DNA of 64,000 nt from Flavobacteriales bacterium (GCA_947496375.1 CANMCY010000003.1:75568-139567); one strand, 5' to 3'; counted from the first letter of the stretch, positions 50,445 to 59,669 are shown. The notes: generated from the letters alone by a model not told the origin. Numbers and translations are program-made.

Positions 50445-51553
50445 GCATACTGGAAATTTGTGCTGCAATAATGATATTGTTGGGGTTTTTAAGCCTTGCC
50501 ATTCCCATATATTCCTTTAAAATCAACCATACTAAAAGCGAAGAAAAACAACCCAGAAAGGAATTTTCCATTGTCACAGCATGTAGAAATGAACAATTAA
50601 ACTTACCTGATTTATACCAATCTCTTTGCGATTTAAATTATCCCCAAAACCTGTTTGAATGGGTGGTATGCAATGACCACAGTGATGATGATAGTAAAAA
50701 TTGGATTTTAACCATCCAAAAAACAGCTCCGTTTAGCATAGTGTATTGTGAGAACACTACCGAAACAGGTAAAAAAGCTGCACTTAACACTGCCGTAAAT
50801 CATGCTGCGTTTGAAACGATTTTTTTTACCGATGCCGATTGCAATTTCCCTCCGGATCTGCTTAAAACACTAGACAATCATTTAGCATATTCTAATGATT
50901 TATTAATTGCAGGACCCATAAAGTATAAAGCCAATTATTCTTTTCTACATCGGTATCAATGTATGGAAAGTGCTGTATTGATGGCACTTACCGCCCGGTC
51001 ATTCAAAAGCAAAAAATCGCTTATGGCCAATGGAGCAAACCTGTGTGTAAATAAAACATTGTTTTTGGAAGCGCAGGCAGCAAGAGTTGATTGGCATATA
51101 CCCGGCGGTGACGATATTTTTTTACTTGAATATGCCATACAAAAAAATCCGGAGGCCTGTGTTTTTTTAGGAACTGACAAAAATACGATTGAAACGCTTG
51201 CTGAAAAAAACTGGTCAGCGCTACTTAATCAGCGCACCCGCTGGGCGTCGAAAGTAAGATTTCAAAAAAATATATCCGGTAAAATATGGCAATTATTTTC
51301 CGTGATTTTTACCCTATACTACCTATTATCTATGGCACTTATGCCCCTAATTGGCTGGCATGTGGCCGGCATTATGGTTATCGGTAAATGGTTGGCAGAT
51401 ATGGTTTTAATGAGCAGAATTTTACCCCAGTTCCACTACCGTGCTAATGTGTTGCAACTAGCAGCATATTCTATTTGTCAGGTATTGATGATTATTTATG
51501 CCGGTGTTCGCAGCGTCGCAGGGCACTATTACTGGAAAGGCCGAAAACATTAA
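50432..51553 (+). CDS. Membrane-bound family 2 glycosyltransferase
   Basis: A 373-residue processive-type GT2. An N-terminal helix (residues about 8-28) precedes the catalytic domain with ACRNEQLNLPDL, FFTDADCNFP (D-x-D), GGDDIFLLEYA (acceptor D) and QRTRWASK (Q-x-x-R-W). Two or three C-terminal helices follow. The combination of D, DxD, D and QxxRW is that of enzymes that build polysaccharide chains or ceramide/sterol glycosides. The start overlaps the previous gene; the sequence looks richer in A+T than the genes upstream. Confidence 0.88.
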   Translation: METLSILEICAAIMILLGFLSLAIPIYSFKINHTKSEEKQPRKEFSIVTACRNEQLNLPDLYQSLCDLNYPQNLFEWVVCNDHSDDDSKNWILTIQKTAPFSIVYCENTTETGKKAALNTAVNHAAFETIFFTDADCNFPPDLLKTLDNHLAYSNDLLIAGPIKYKANYSFLHRYQCMESAVLMALTARSFKSKKSLMANGANLCVNKTLFLEAQAARVDWHIPGGDDIFLLEYAIQKNPEACVFLGTDKNTIETLAEKNWSALLNQRTRWASKVRFQKNISGKIWQLFSVIFTLYYLLSMALMPLIGWHVAGIMVIGKWLADMVLMSRILPQFHYRANVLQLAAYSICQVLMIIYAGVRSVAGHYYWKGRKH

Positions 51554-51580
51554 TTTAACGCAACATGCTACGCAAATGAT

Positions 51581-51588
51581 TAATTTCG
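51581..51588 (+). promoter_or_regulatory. Promoter-like element TAATTTCG
   Basis: TTCG variant of the consensus, 5 bases before the ATG at 51594; supports that start over in-frame codons upstream. Confidence 0.4.
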
Positions 51589-51593
51589 CACAC

Positions 51594-54176
51594 ATGCGGA
51601 ATTTGCTATTGGGTATATTGGGTATTTTAACCCTCCCCCTTCAGGCACAATTCACCGATAGTTTTAGCGACGGCGAATTGGATAACAATCCAAAATGGAT
51701 CTACAATACCGGCGATTTTGAGGTGTTATTAGGCAAGTTGAAAACCCTTAATGCCAATGGCGGTGCGGTAAAATATGGTATTTCTTCATTAGCCAATTAC
51801 GATTCCGCCGAGTTTTATGTATGGGAATTTCAATATGGCATCAATCCAAGCAGCGCCAATTACGCAGAGTTTTGGGTAAACGCGGACACTGTGGTTGAAA
51901 AAGCCAAAAACGGATATTTCATCAGAGCGGGCAATACCAAAGATGAAATCAGTTTATACAGAATGGTGAACGGAACCGCCACTGAAATATTATCAGGTAC
52001 GGATGGGGAATTGAATAAAACCAGCAGCCATTACAGGGTGTGGCTTGAAAAGACCAAGGATTCCGTTTCGCTTTATAGAAAAGATCTGATCAATAACACC
52101 ACGCTCAAAGAAGGGACTATTTATGAGCCGGGTTTAAAGGGTGGAAAATATGTAGGCGTCCATATCATTCAGAATGGAACCACTGCCATAGGAAAACATT
52201 TATTTGACAATATCTATATCGGAGAAAAAATTAAAGATACCCTGGCTCCCCGACTGATAAAGGGCACTTTCATATTCCCGAATAAGATTTCCGTTACATT
52301 CAGTGAACCTGTCAAAGATATTCAGCCACAGCAATTTTCACTCTCTGTAAACGGTATTTCTCAGGGTAATCCATCCGTTATCGTCCCTGATTTTATTTCA
52401 CCTGAAAAATGTATACTGCAATTCAACCAAAATTTAACTACCAACGTAAATTGCACCCTATCCAATCAAGGAACCCGTGATATTTCTGACAATCCTTCCG
52501 GCTTACATACTGTCAATTTTATTTCTGTATTTGCCGATACAGCCACTATCAATGATTTGATTTTCACAGAACTCATGGCGGTTCCTGCTCCATCAGCGGG
52601 ATCTCTTCCGGAAGAAGAATACCTGGAACTGTACAACCGGTCAGGCAAATGGATTTCACTTAAAAACTACAAACTCAGTGACAGAAGTAGCTCCGTTACC
52701 CTGCCAGATTCCGTGATTCCACCACAAACCTATTTTACAATATCCAAAAATACCGCACTGAAACTGGATACCCTGGGCGCCTGGGTTGGGGTTGGTACAC
52801 TTCCGTCTCTCAACAACGATGGTGATTACTTCACACTGTTTAACCATAGGGGTGAAAAGATTTGTGCCATTGAATATTTCTCGGGCTGGCACGCTGATGC
52901 CTTAAAAGCCAAAGGAGGATGGAGTCTTGAAAGAATTGACAATGCATATTATTGTATTGATGACAATAACTGGAAAAGCAACCAGAGCACAGGTGGTACA
53001 CCCGGACAGCCAAACTCTGTAATAGGCACCCTCACAGAACCTGAAACATTCCTAAGTCATGCCTACATGCCGGAGACAGATGTGACCGAACTGCATTTCA
53101 GTGCTCCGTTGGACAGTGTATCTGCCTTTACGCTTTCCAACTATTCCCTGATTTCCAGCGGAGAAAATCCATTCCGTATCGCGGGAATAAGTCAGGATAA
53201 TAAAGTAATCTCATTAAAATGGCTGCATAATTTTATTCCCAATACAATTGAAACAATTGATGTTAAAAATCTGAAAAGCTGCGGTGGTATTGTTTTTCCT
53301 TCAGAGACCGTGCAGGTAGGCAGGCCCGACACATCAAAAGATATCAGGGATATATATATCAACGAAATACTTTTTGATCCCATCGCAGATGGCTTTGATT
53401 ACCTGGAAATTTACAATGCCGGAAACAGGATTGTAGATATGAAAAACACAGCCATTGCAGGCATTAATGATACGGGCGTTATTGCATCTGTTTCTTCTTT
53501 TATTGAAAAACGATTGCTGCTTCCCGGACAGTACCTTGTTGTCACAGGCAATCCGTCCGATATCAGAAAACGATACAAAAGACATGACAAGCGGTCCTTT
53601 AAAACCCTGCCTGATTTACCCACAATGTCCAATGACAAAGGAAATATCAGAATTATTAACCGCTCGGGCAAAACCCTGGATAGTATTGTGTATGAGGATG
53701 ATTTCCATAGCCCCATCATTGGCAATAAGGATGGCATTGCACTGGAAAAAACACAGCCGGATGCTCCTTCCAACAAACAACAATACTGGACCTCTGCCAC
53801 CTCCTCCACCGGATATGGCACCCCTGGCATGCCCAATTCACAGCTAAGTATTATTGTAACTTATACAGAAAGATCTTTCACGTTATTAAACCATGTGATT
53901 ACCCCCAACAACGATGGTGATAATGATTTACTGAAAATAAAATGCGTTTTGCCCGATCCGGGATTCTGGATAACTATGCATATTTTCAATGAAAACGGAT
54001 TCCTCGTTGCAACCCCGTTCCGCAACTTTTCTACAGGTCAGGATGACCTGATACAATGGGATGGCAATATTGACGGGAACACAATAGCAGCCGGAAACTA
54101 TGTAATAAAAATAGAGGCATTCAACCAATCCGGCCAAAGAATTAGGGGGAAATTAAACTTTTCGGTGAATCGTTGA
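51594..54176 (+). CDS. Secreted lamin-tail-domain protein with T9SS-type C-terminal domain
   Basis: An 860-residue secreted protein. Signal peptide MRNLLLGILGILTLPLQA. An N-terminal beta-sandwich region (residues about 20-210) looks like a concanavalin-type fold. Ig-like segments with calcium-type strands come next (SVTFSEPVKDIQPQQFSLSV). Two lamin tail (LTD) domains follow: DLIFTELMAVPAP to about residue 430, and DIYINEILFDPIADGFDYLE from about 585. The C-terminus has ITPNNDGDNDLLKIK and NYVIKIEAFNQ, an FlgD/gliding-motility-type sorting domain for T9SS. Lamin tail domains in bacteria occur on surface proteins, often near nucleases; no nuclease motif is visible here. Confidence 0.85.
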   Translation: MRNLLLGILGILTLPLQAQFTDSFSDGELDNNPKWIYNTGDFEVLLGKLKTLNANGGAVKYGISSLANYDSAEFYVWEFQYGINPSSANYAEFWVNADTVVEKAKNGYFIRAGNTKDEISLYRMVNGTATEILSGTDGELNKTSSHYRVWLEKTKDSVSLYRKDLINNTTLKEGTIYEPGLKGGKYVGVHIIQNGTTAIGKHLFDNIYIGEKIKDTLAPRLIKGTFIFPNKISVTFSEPVKDIQPQQFSLSVNGISQGNPSVIVPDFISPEKCILQFNQNLTTNVNCTLSNQGTRDISDNPSGLHTVNFISVFADTATINDLIFTELMAVPAPSAGSLPEEEYLELYNRSGKWISLKNYKLSDRSSSVTLPDSVIPPQTYFTISKNTALKLDTLGAWVGVGTLPSLNNDGDYFTLFNHRGEKICAIEYFSGWHADALKAKGGWSLERIDNAYYCIDDNNWKSNQSTGGTPGQPNSVIGTLTEPETFLSHAYMPETDVTELHFSAPLDSVSAFTLSNYSLISSGENPFRIAGISQDNKVISLKWLHNFIPNTIETIDVKNLKSCGGIVFPSETVQVGRPDTSKDIRDIYINEILFDPIADGFDYLEIYNAGNRIVDMKNTAIAGINDTGVIASVSSFIEKRLLLPGQYLVVTGNPSDIRKRYKRHDKRSFKTLPDLPTMSNDKGNIRIINRSGKTLDSIVYEDDFHSPIIGNKDGIALEKTQPDAPSNKQQYWTSATSSTGYGTPGMPNSQLSIIVTYTERSFTLLNHVITPNNDGDNDLLKIKCVLPDPGFWITMHIFNENGFLVATPFRNFSTGQDDLIQWDGNIDGNTIAAGNYVIKIEAFNQSGQRIRGKLNFSVNR

Positions 54177-54180
54177 TTGA

Positions 54181-54981
54181 ATGCACGCACCGTTTAAACA
54201 ACAATGGATGGCATCGGTTGCAGCTGTGTTGGGCACCGAAGAGGCCGATGCATGTTTTCGAACCTATGTGCGCTGGCTGGAAGACCATAAACTGCCGCTG
54301 CAACAGCCTCAAATGAAGGAGGTTATGGACAGACTCACCTGTCATGAGCCCATTCAGTATATTCTGGGTGAGGCATGGTTTTACGGCCTGCCGTTTCATG
54401 TGAACCGCAACACCCTCATTCCCAGGCCGGAAACCGAAGAGTTATGTGAACTTATCATTAAAAATAATCCACGAGAAAATCTGAATTTACTTGATGTTGG
54501 AACCGGATCGGGATGCATCCCTATTGCCCTGCTCCATATAAATAAATCATGGACTGCCACTGCACTGGATATTAATCGGGGTGCACTTGATACAGCAAAA
54601 AAGAATGCCGAAACAGCCGGTGTTTCAGATAGAATTCAGTTTGAATATTTTGATTTTACAGCGGATTATAACGACTCAATTCAATGGGATTTAATTGTTT
54701 CTAACCCTCCCTATATAGACCGCAAGGAACAAAACAACCTTAAATCTAACGTGATTGACTGGGAACCCCATACTGCGTTATTTCCGGAAGGCGATGATCC
54801 CCTTATTTTCTATAAGAAACTGGCTGATTTATTGCTAAAACAAAAGTCCGGATGTGAACTCTGGGCTGAAATTAACAGTAACTATAGTGTGGAAACATTA
54901 TCCCTATTTGATGTATTTGTAAAAAATGAGCTGGTAAATGACATGAGCGGTAACTTACGATTTCTGCATGCCGTAAAATAA
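54181..54981 (+). CDS. prmC: Release factor glutamine N5-methyltransferase
   Basis: A 266-residue SAM-dependent enzyme that methylates the GGQ glutamine of peptide-chain release factors. The SAM site LLDVGTGSGCIPIALL and the catalytic loop VSNPPYIDRKE (NPPY) are clear; the N-terminal helical domain shows PIQYILGEAWFYGLPFHVN and PRPETEEL, both typical. Length is near that of E. coli PrmC (277). It starts four bases after the lamin-tail gene and is followed by a strong hairpin. Confidence 0.95.
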   Translation: MHAPFKQQWMASVAAVLGTEEADACFRTYVRWLEDHKLPLQQPQMKEVMDRLTCHEPIQYILGEAWFYGLPFHVNRNTLIPRPETEELCELIIKNNPRENLNLLDVGTGSGCIPIALLHINKSWTATALDINRGALDTAKKNAETAGVSDRIQFEYFDFTADYNDSIQWDLIVSNPPYIDRKEQNNLKSNVIDWEPHTALFPEGDDPLIFYKKLADLLLKQKSGCELWAEINSNYSVETLSLFDVFVKNELVNDMSGNLRFLHAVK

Positions 54982-55007
54982 AAAAAGGGGCTTTTGAGCC
55001 CCTTTTT
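54982..55007. terminator. Bidirectional terminator between prmC and the AT-hook gene
   Basis: Perfect 11-bp stem AAAAAGGGGCT / AGCCCCTTTTT with a TTTG loop, starting one base after the prmC stop. Read from either strand it ends in a T run, so it serves both convergent genes. Confidence 0.9.
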
Positions 55008-55028
55008 GTGATGTGTGTTAAATATTAA

Positions 55029-55688
55029 TTAAGCCAGCGAAATACCGTCCTTCACCTTTTTCAGTTCACCACTTTTGTAAATCTGGGTAAGGGTGGTATA
55101 CATTCCTTGATAGAAGCGCTTTTTGTCTGATTCTCCACTTTTGGCAAAAAGAGCAGCAATCAAATCGGCTGTTTTAACGGTCTTGGGTGCCGATTTCATA
55201 TAATCAAGGATCATGCTTTTCTTGGTAGGTTGTCCTTTGCGAGGTCTTCCACCGCGCTTTTTGGCAGTTTTGGGTGGTCTTCCACGGCGAGCAGCCGGCT
55301 TGACAGCAGCAGGTCTGCCCGGTTTTCTTCCACGCTTGGCAGGTCTGCCCGGACGACGGCGCTTGGCTTTCATCCGCGCTTTTAATCTTTCTACTTTCTT
55401 TGCTGCCTTGGCTTCTGCTTTTTCTACAGCTTTAGCGGCTTTTGCCTCTATTTTAGCCACCTGCTTATCGGCGGCTGTTTTGGCTTTCTTCAATGCCACA
55501 GCCATGGCTTTCATTTGTTTTTCGATAGCGTCAAAAACATTGACTGCGGGTTTTACAACCTTGCGCCCGCGTTTTTTACCCTGTATTTTATTTTTTGAGC
55601 CCGGTTTACGTCCCCTTTTTTTAGGTGCTGCAGCTGCCGTAGGAGCAGGGGCTGCGGCCTTCGCCGCTACTTTTGGTTTACGTGCCAT
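55029..55688 (-). CDS. Lysine-rich AT-hook DNA-binding protein with winged-helix-like C-terminus
   Basis: A 219-residue strongly basic protein. Residues about 20-45 contain RGRKPGSKNK and KRGRKVV; residues about 50-105 are an alanine/lysine/glutamate heptad-like helix (KAAKAVEKAEAKAAKKVERL); residues about 108-155 hold RRPGRPAKRGRKPGRPA, RRGRPPK and RGGRPRKG. That is at least five AT-hook cores (RGRP/GRKP type), which bind the minor groove of A+T-rich DNA. The C-terminal 65 residues (KKSMILDYMKSAPKTVKTAD then YTTLTQIYKSGELKK) look like a small winged helix. It is probably a nucleoid protein. Histone H1-like proteins are analogous, not proven relatives. Confidence 0.82.
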   Translation of the reverse strand: MARKPKVAAKAAAPAPTAAAAPKKRGRKPGSKNKIQGKKRGRKVVKPAVNVFDAIEKQMKAMAVALKKAKTAADKQVAKIEAKAAKAVEKAEAKAAKKVERLKARMKAKRRRPGRPAKRGRKPGRPAAVKPAARRGRPPKTAKKRGGRPRKGQPTKKSMILDYMKSAPKTVKTADLIAALFAKSGESDKKRFYQGMYTTLTQIYKSGELKKVKDGISLA

Positions 55689-56058
55689 AATTTTTATTTA
55701 TGTTGTGTTAAATTGTTTTGCAAAAATTGTGTTATTTTTTTTAATATCAAAATAATTATTAAGAAAATACATAATTATTTTACCTAAACAAGACAAATCG
55801 ATAGTTATTGCCGCTTTTTAAGCATTGATTTTCATTTGTTTAAGGCGACACATCTGAAATAACACTGAAAAAAATATAGGCTAAAAATGAAAATTCTTTA
55901 AAACCTAACACAGTATTTTTTTGTTGTTACTTACACAAAATAATGAATCAAGAAATGACCGATATCATAATTTGTTTGCCTTTTGATTCAATACTATTTT
56001 TAAAAACAAACAACCCATAGCTGTCTTAAAGAGCACTTATGGTAATTTTGCAAAATCA
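55689..56058. other. Gene-free A+T-rich gap between the AT-hook gene and dxs
   Basis: About 370 bases, visibly A+T-rich, with runs of A and T and no credible gene; the longest start-to-stop frame seen (55943-56020, 25 codons) has no support. It includes the upstream regions of both divergent genes. Apart from the dxs element at 56043 no clear promoter or RNA fold stands out. Confidence 0.6.
56043..56050 (+). promoter_or_regulatory. -7 promoter element (TAATTTTG) of dxs
   Basis: Exact TAnnTTTG match, 8 bases before the TTG start at 56059. Confidence 0.55.
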
Positions 56059-57795
56059 TTGAGTCTGCTTCACACAATCAATAGCGCCGAAGACATTTCA
56101 CTTTTAAATGAAGAGGAATTGTTTGTCCTGAGCAGTGAATGCAGACAATTTCTGATTGATACCATTCTGAAACACGGCGGTCACTTTGCGGGAAATCTCG
56201 GGGTGGTGGAACTGACCGTTGCGCTGCTAAAAGTCTTCAACCCCGCTGACGACAGAATCGTTTGGGATGTGGGACATCAGAGTTATGCCTATAAAATTCT
56301 TACCGGCCGCAGAGAAAACCTGAAATCCATCAGAAGCTATGGCGATATTGCCGGCTTCCCTAAGCGCGGTGAAAATCCCGCCGATCACTTCGGAACCGGG
56401 CATTCCAGCACAGCCATATCTGCTGCCCTAGGCATGGCTATGGCGTCAAAATTAACCGGGAAATACTCACAAACACACATCGCCATTGTCGGTGACGGCG
56501 CCCTTAGCGGTGGAATGTCGTTTGAAGCCCTTAATAACGCAGCCGCAAGCAAGGCCAACTTATTGATTATCGTAAACGACAACCAGATCAGCATTGATGC
56601 CGGTACCGGAGCCATGAATGAACACCTGGCCGGTATTCAGCCGGGAGAACCCAACCTGTTTACGGCACTGAACCTGGATTACCACGGTCCCATTGACGGA
56701 CACAATCTGCCCCTGTTGCTTGAAAATTTACAGTACTTAAAATCACTGCAGCACCCCAGGGTTTTGCATATCAAAACCACCAAAGGAAAGGGATATGCAC
56801 CGGCTGAAGCCGAACAAACCAAATGGCACAGTACCGGTAAGTTTGTCAAAATTGAGGCCCGACAAACCAAAGAAACCCCAAAATGGCACGAGGTAGCCGG
56901 ACAATGCATGCTGGACATTGCCAAACAACACAGCCACGTGGCAGGTATCACTCCCGCCATGCCCAGTGGCAGCGGACTGGTTAACTGCTTTCAGACCTAT
57001 CCCGAACGTTTCTTTGATACGGGAATAGCAGAGCAGCATGCGGTAACCTTTGCTGCCGGGATGGCAACTAATGGAATAAAGCCGTTCTTATTTATTTACT
57101 CCACATTTCTACAACGTGGCTACGACCAGGTCATTCACGACATTGCGCTGCAAAACCTGCCCGTAGTTATATGTATTGACCGGGCCGGGCTGGTAGGCGA
57201 AGACGGACCCACCCATCACGGTGCCTTCGACATACCCATGCTGCGTTGCATACCCGGCTTAACCATATTAGCTCCAGCCACTGCGACTGAACTCAACGCC
57301 ATGATGCAACAGGCGGTTTACGCTGAACATCCTATAGTCATTCGCTATCCCAAAGGCCCGGTTCCCGATTTATCCTGGGAATTCCATACAGAAACGATTC
57401 TGTCTCACCCGGGAATATGCCTTAAAAAAGGAGAACACACAGCCGTTATCAGCACAGGGAATGCAACGCTGCTTTCCCACGAGGCCTTCACGCTTAACAA
57501 CACCCCTGCCTCGCATTATCATTTTCCGGCCATTCACCCACTGCCCTGCGGCCTTCTAGCGCATATCAAACAGCAATATTCTCGCATAATCACAGTCGAA
57601 GACGGATGCATTGCAGGCGGTTTTGGCGAATCCGTGTCACAATACCTATATCAAGAGGGTTTCACAGGAAAAATAACGCATCTTGGGATTCCCGATGCGT
57701 TTATTACCCACGGTAGTAACGACATACTATATGATGTGTGTGGCTATTCACCTCAAAAAATCGCTGAGACAATTCAAACCACCTTTTCAAAGTGA
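56059..57795 (+). CDS. dxs: 1-deoxy-D-xylulose-5-phosphate synthase
   Basis: A 578-residue thiamine-diphosphate enzyme, first step of the non-mevalonate isoprenoid pathway. Signatures: HGGHFAGNLGVVELTVAL, IVWDVGHQSYAYKILTGR, the ThDP motif VGDGALSGGMSFEALNNA ending in IVNDNQISID, TTKGKGYAPAE, and in the second half DTGIAEQHAVTFAAGMA and DRAGLVGEDGPTHHG. It is about 40 residues shorter than the E. coli enzyme, with no motif missing. The start is TTG, after a TAATTTTG element. The 3' end overlaps the opposing amidotransferase gene by 9 bases. Confidence 0.95.
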   Translation: MSLLHTINSAEDISLLNEEELFVLSSECRQFLIDTILKHGGHFAGNLGVVELTVALLKVFNPADDRIVWDVGHQSYAYKILTGRRENLKSIRSYGDIAGFPKRGENPADHFGTGHSSTAISAALGMAMASKLTGKYSQTHIAIVGDGALSGGMSFEALNNAAASKANLLIIVNDNQISIDAGTGAMNEHLAGIQPGEPNLFTALNLDYHGPIDGHNLPLLLENLQYLKSLQHPRVLHIKTTKGKGYAPAEAEQTKWHSTGKFVKIEARQTKETPKWHEVAGQCMLDIAKQHSHVAGITPAMPSGSGLVNCFQTYPERFFDTGIAEQHAVTFAAGMATNGIKPFLFIYSTFLQRGYDQVIHDIALQNLPVVICIDRAGLVGEDGPTHHGAFDIPMLRCIPGLTILAPATATELNAMMQQAVYAEHPIVIRYPKGPVPDLSWEFHTETILSHPGICLKKGEHTAVISTGNATLLSHEAFTLNNTPASHYHFPAIHPLPCGLLAHIKQQYSRIITVEDGCIAGGFGESVSQYLYQEGFTGKITHLGIPDAFITHGSNDILYDVCGYSPQKIAETIQTTFSK

Positions 57796-58353
57796 TTTTA
57801 CCCAGTTGTTGATCAAATCCTGACCCTGTGGCGTAAGCACACTTTCAGGATGAAACTGCACTCCCTGAATCGGCAAATGCTTATGCTTTATTCCCATAAT
57901 TTCTCCTTTACAATGGGCTGTTACCGCCAAAGGAGTATTCTCTTCTATGGACTCTAAAATCAGACTGTGATACCGGCCGACCTGCATGGGGTTTGGCAAT
58001 CCATTAAAAACGCCCTCCCCGTGATGATGGATGGTACTTGCCTTTCCATGTACCGGGCTTGCAGCCCTAACCAGTCGGCAACCAAAATGCATTCCCAGGG
58101 CCTGATGACCAAGACAAACTCCCAGAATGGGCAACTTGCCGATTGCTTCAGACAATGCAGGCATGAGGTTGCCCGCCTCTTGCGGCGTGCAGGGACCGGG
58201 ACTGATAAGCAGTCCGTTGAAATCAGCCGTATAATTGCCTGCGACTGAGATTTGATCATTATATCTGACCGTCACTTCCGCGCCTGCCAGCACCAGGTAA
58301 TGCACCAGATTCCAGGTAAATGAATCGTAGTTATCAATGAGCAATACCTTCAT
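57787..58353 (-). CDS. Glutamine amidotransferase of anthranilate/aminodeoxychorismate synthase (TrpG/PabA type)
   Basis: A 188-residue class I amidotransferase. VLLIDNYDSFTWNLVHYL starts the protein; the nucleophile is in LGVCLGHQALG, and GVQFHPESVLT holds the His-Glu pair. SPGPCTPQEAG is the usual loop. It would feed ammonia to a chorismate-binding partner in tryptophan or folate synthesis; the partner gene is not adjacent, so the symbol is left blank. The frame extends upstream to 58407 but ATG 58353 begins the domain. It is the last gene of a three-gene operon. Confidence 0.93.
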   Translation of the reverse strand: MKVLLIDNYDSFTWNLVHYLVLAGAEVTVRYNDQISVAGNYTADFNGLLISPGPCTPQEAGNLMPALSEAIGKLPILGVCLGHQALGMHFGCRLVRAASPVHGKASTIHHHGEGVFNGLPNPMQVGRYHSLILESIEENTPLAVTAHCKGEIMGIKHKHLPIQGVQFHPESVLTPQGQDLINNWVKSL

Positions 58354-58357
58354 CTTA

Positions 58358-59029
58358 TTATTTGCTGAGCGTGCCGGTGTAAAACGCCTTGCCATAATCA
58401 GGCTCAAAGTAGGCCAGATCTGCCAGTTTTTGTTGCTTCAGCTGTCCGTATGCATCGGGGCAAAGCCAGGATGCATCAGGTTCACACTCCATAGCGGGGT
58501 AATCGGCAAATGTCGGAATCAGGGTCTTTAGCTTTTCCACCGCATTACCGCAAAACACCACTTTTTTTCCCGCGTAATCACCCCATACATCCTCTGACAG
58601 GATTTTACTCCCGAGGGGCTCCAAAACTTCAAAAGAGGAGCTGTAAATGGCGTAAAATACCTCATTTCGGCGGGCATCCATCATGCATATATAGTAATCG
58701 CCTAACAAACCGGCAGATGCGGCCTTCCTCGCCATCAGCTGCAGACCGTCGCATGCAATCAGCGGTACGCCCAGACCAAAGCAAATTCCTTTGGCCAGAC
58801 TGGTGCCAATCCGCAATCCCGTGTAGGAACCGGGGCCCTTATTTACCGCCACGGCCTCTATCCGGCTGCCTTCCGCCATTGCAATGTCCATGAGGCGGGC
58901 TGCCATTACCGGAATTTGCTCCGCGTGGGCATTCCCGGCAGTGGCCATGCATAATTCCACACATTGTCCTTCAGGACCAGACAATGCTGCTGAACCAATG
59001 GCTCCGGATGTTTCTATGCAAAGAATCAT
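58358..59029 (-). CDS. tsaB: tRNA threonylcarbamoyladenosine biosynthesis protein TsaB
   Basis: A 223-residue member of the ASKHA-fold TsaB family, needed with TsaD and TsaE to make t6A37 in tRNA. MILCIETSGAIGSAAL (ATPase phosphate 1-like), GPGSYTGLRIGTSLAKGICF (the family hallmark) and a central IMDARRNEVFYAIY-like segment (MMDARRNEVFYA) are present. As usual for TsaB, full kinase residues are absent and the C-terminal half is variable. It overlaps the LON-domain gene by four bases (ATGA). Confidence 0.93.
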   Translation of the reverse strand: MILCIETSGAIGSAALSGPEGQCVELCMATAGNAHAEQIPVMAARLMDIAMAEGSRIEAVAVNKGPGSYTGLRIGTSLAKGICFGLGVPLIACDGLQLMARKAASAGLLGDYYICMMDARRNEVFYAIYSSSFEVLEPLGSKILSEDVWGDYAGKKVVFCGNAVEKLKTLIPTFADYPAMECEPDASWLCPDAYGQLKQQKLADLAYFEPDYGKAFYTGTLSK

Positions 59030-59652
59030 AGCGGGTTCGACATTTTTTTAAAATGCCCGTTTAGCTGAATTTTATCCTTCATTTGCTTCAGGCCGCTGAG
59101 GGATGAAAGCAGATTTTTCAAATGGTGAATAACGTACAGCTGTCGTTCTGACATGGACATCAGCGCTGCCAGCTCAATCTCCTGCTCGGGCAATAACCCG
59201 CATTTGTGAATCCAGGTATGAAAATCCGCCCATGGATCGGGGAATTTTCCTCCTTCAAACTGTGTGTGGGTATATAACTCCTTCAGCAGATCTGAAATTC
59301 TAAGCTTCAGCTCTTTATCTTCATTATCGGTGAATGGAAGATCTCGAACAAATCCGCCTCCGTAGAGCTTGCTGGCGGAAACCTGTTGAAATTCCAGCAA
59401 TTCAAACCGCGAAAGGGCTTCACATTCAATGTCCATCTCGCCACCCGGCCAGGTGTTGATGAGCTCAACCCGCCCAAGCTCCGTGCCGGAACCCTCCAGT
59501 TTTCCATTAAAAACCACCGGCATGCCAAAGGTGGAATTATCTTCCATGGCTTCGTTGATTAACTGCCTGTAGCGTGGTTCAAAAATATGCAGCCGTACTT
59601 TTTCTCTTTCGAAAACAACCAGTTCCAGCGGAAAAAGAGGCAAATACTTCAT
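59026..59652 (-). CDS. LON substrate-binding-domain protein
   Basis: A 208-residue protein made of the N-terminal domain of Lon protease without the ATPase and peptidase: LPLFPLELVVFEREKVRLHI then FEPRYRQLINEAM (P-L-F-x-L, E-x-R-Y), a beta-rich part and a helical C-terminus. Stand-alone LON-domain proteins of unknown role are widespread. A TTG at 59664 lies inside the TAGCTTTG promoter element, so ATG 59652 is taken. It heads the operon with tsaB and the amidotransferase. Confidence 0.85.
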   Translation of the reverse strand: MKYLPLFPLELVVFEREKVRLHIFEPRYRQLINEAMEDNSTFGMPVVFNGKLEGSGTELGRVELINTWPGGEMDIECEALSRFELLEFQQVSASKLYGGGFVRDLPFTDNEDKELKLRISDLLKELYTHTQFEGGKFPDPWADFHTWIHKCGLLPEQEIELAALMSMSERQLYVIHHLKNLLSSLSGLKQMKDKIQLNGHFKKMSNPL

Positions 59653-59661
59653 GAATAACTG

Positions 59662-59669
59662 CAAAGCTA
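59662..59669 (-). promoter_or_regulatory. -7 promoter element (TAGCTTTG) of the LON-tsaB operon
   Basis: Exact TAnnTTTG match on the minus strand, 9 bases before the ATG at 59652. Confidence 0.6.

Noticed and set aside
55213-55755. A 180-codon plus-strand frame with a hydrophobic translation
   Set aside because: It is the antisense of the Lys/Ala-rich AT-hook gene; such codons give Leu/Phe/Ala-rich shadows. The minus-strand protein has real motifs.
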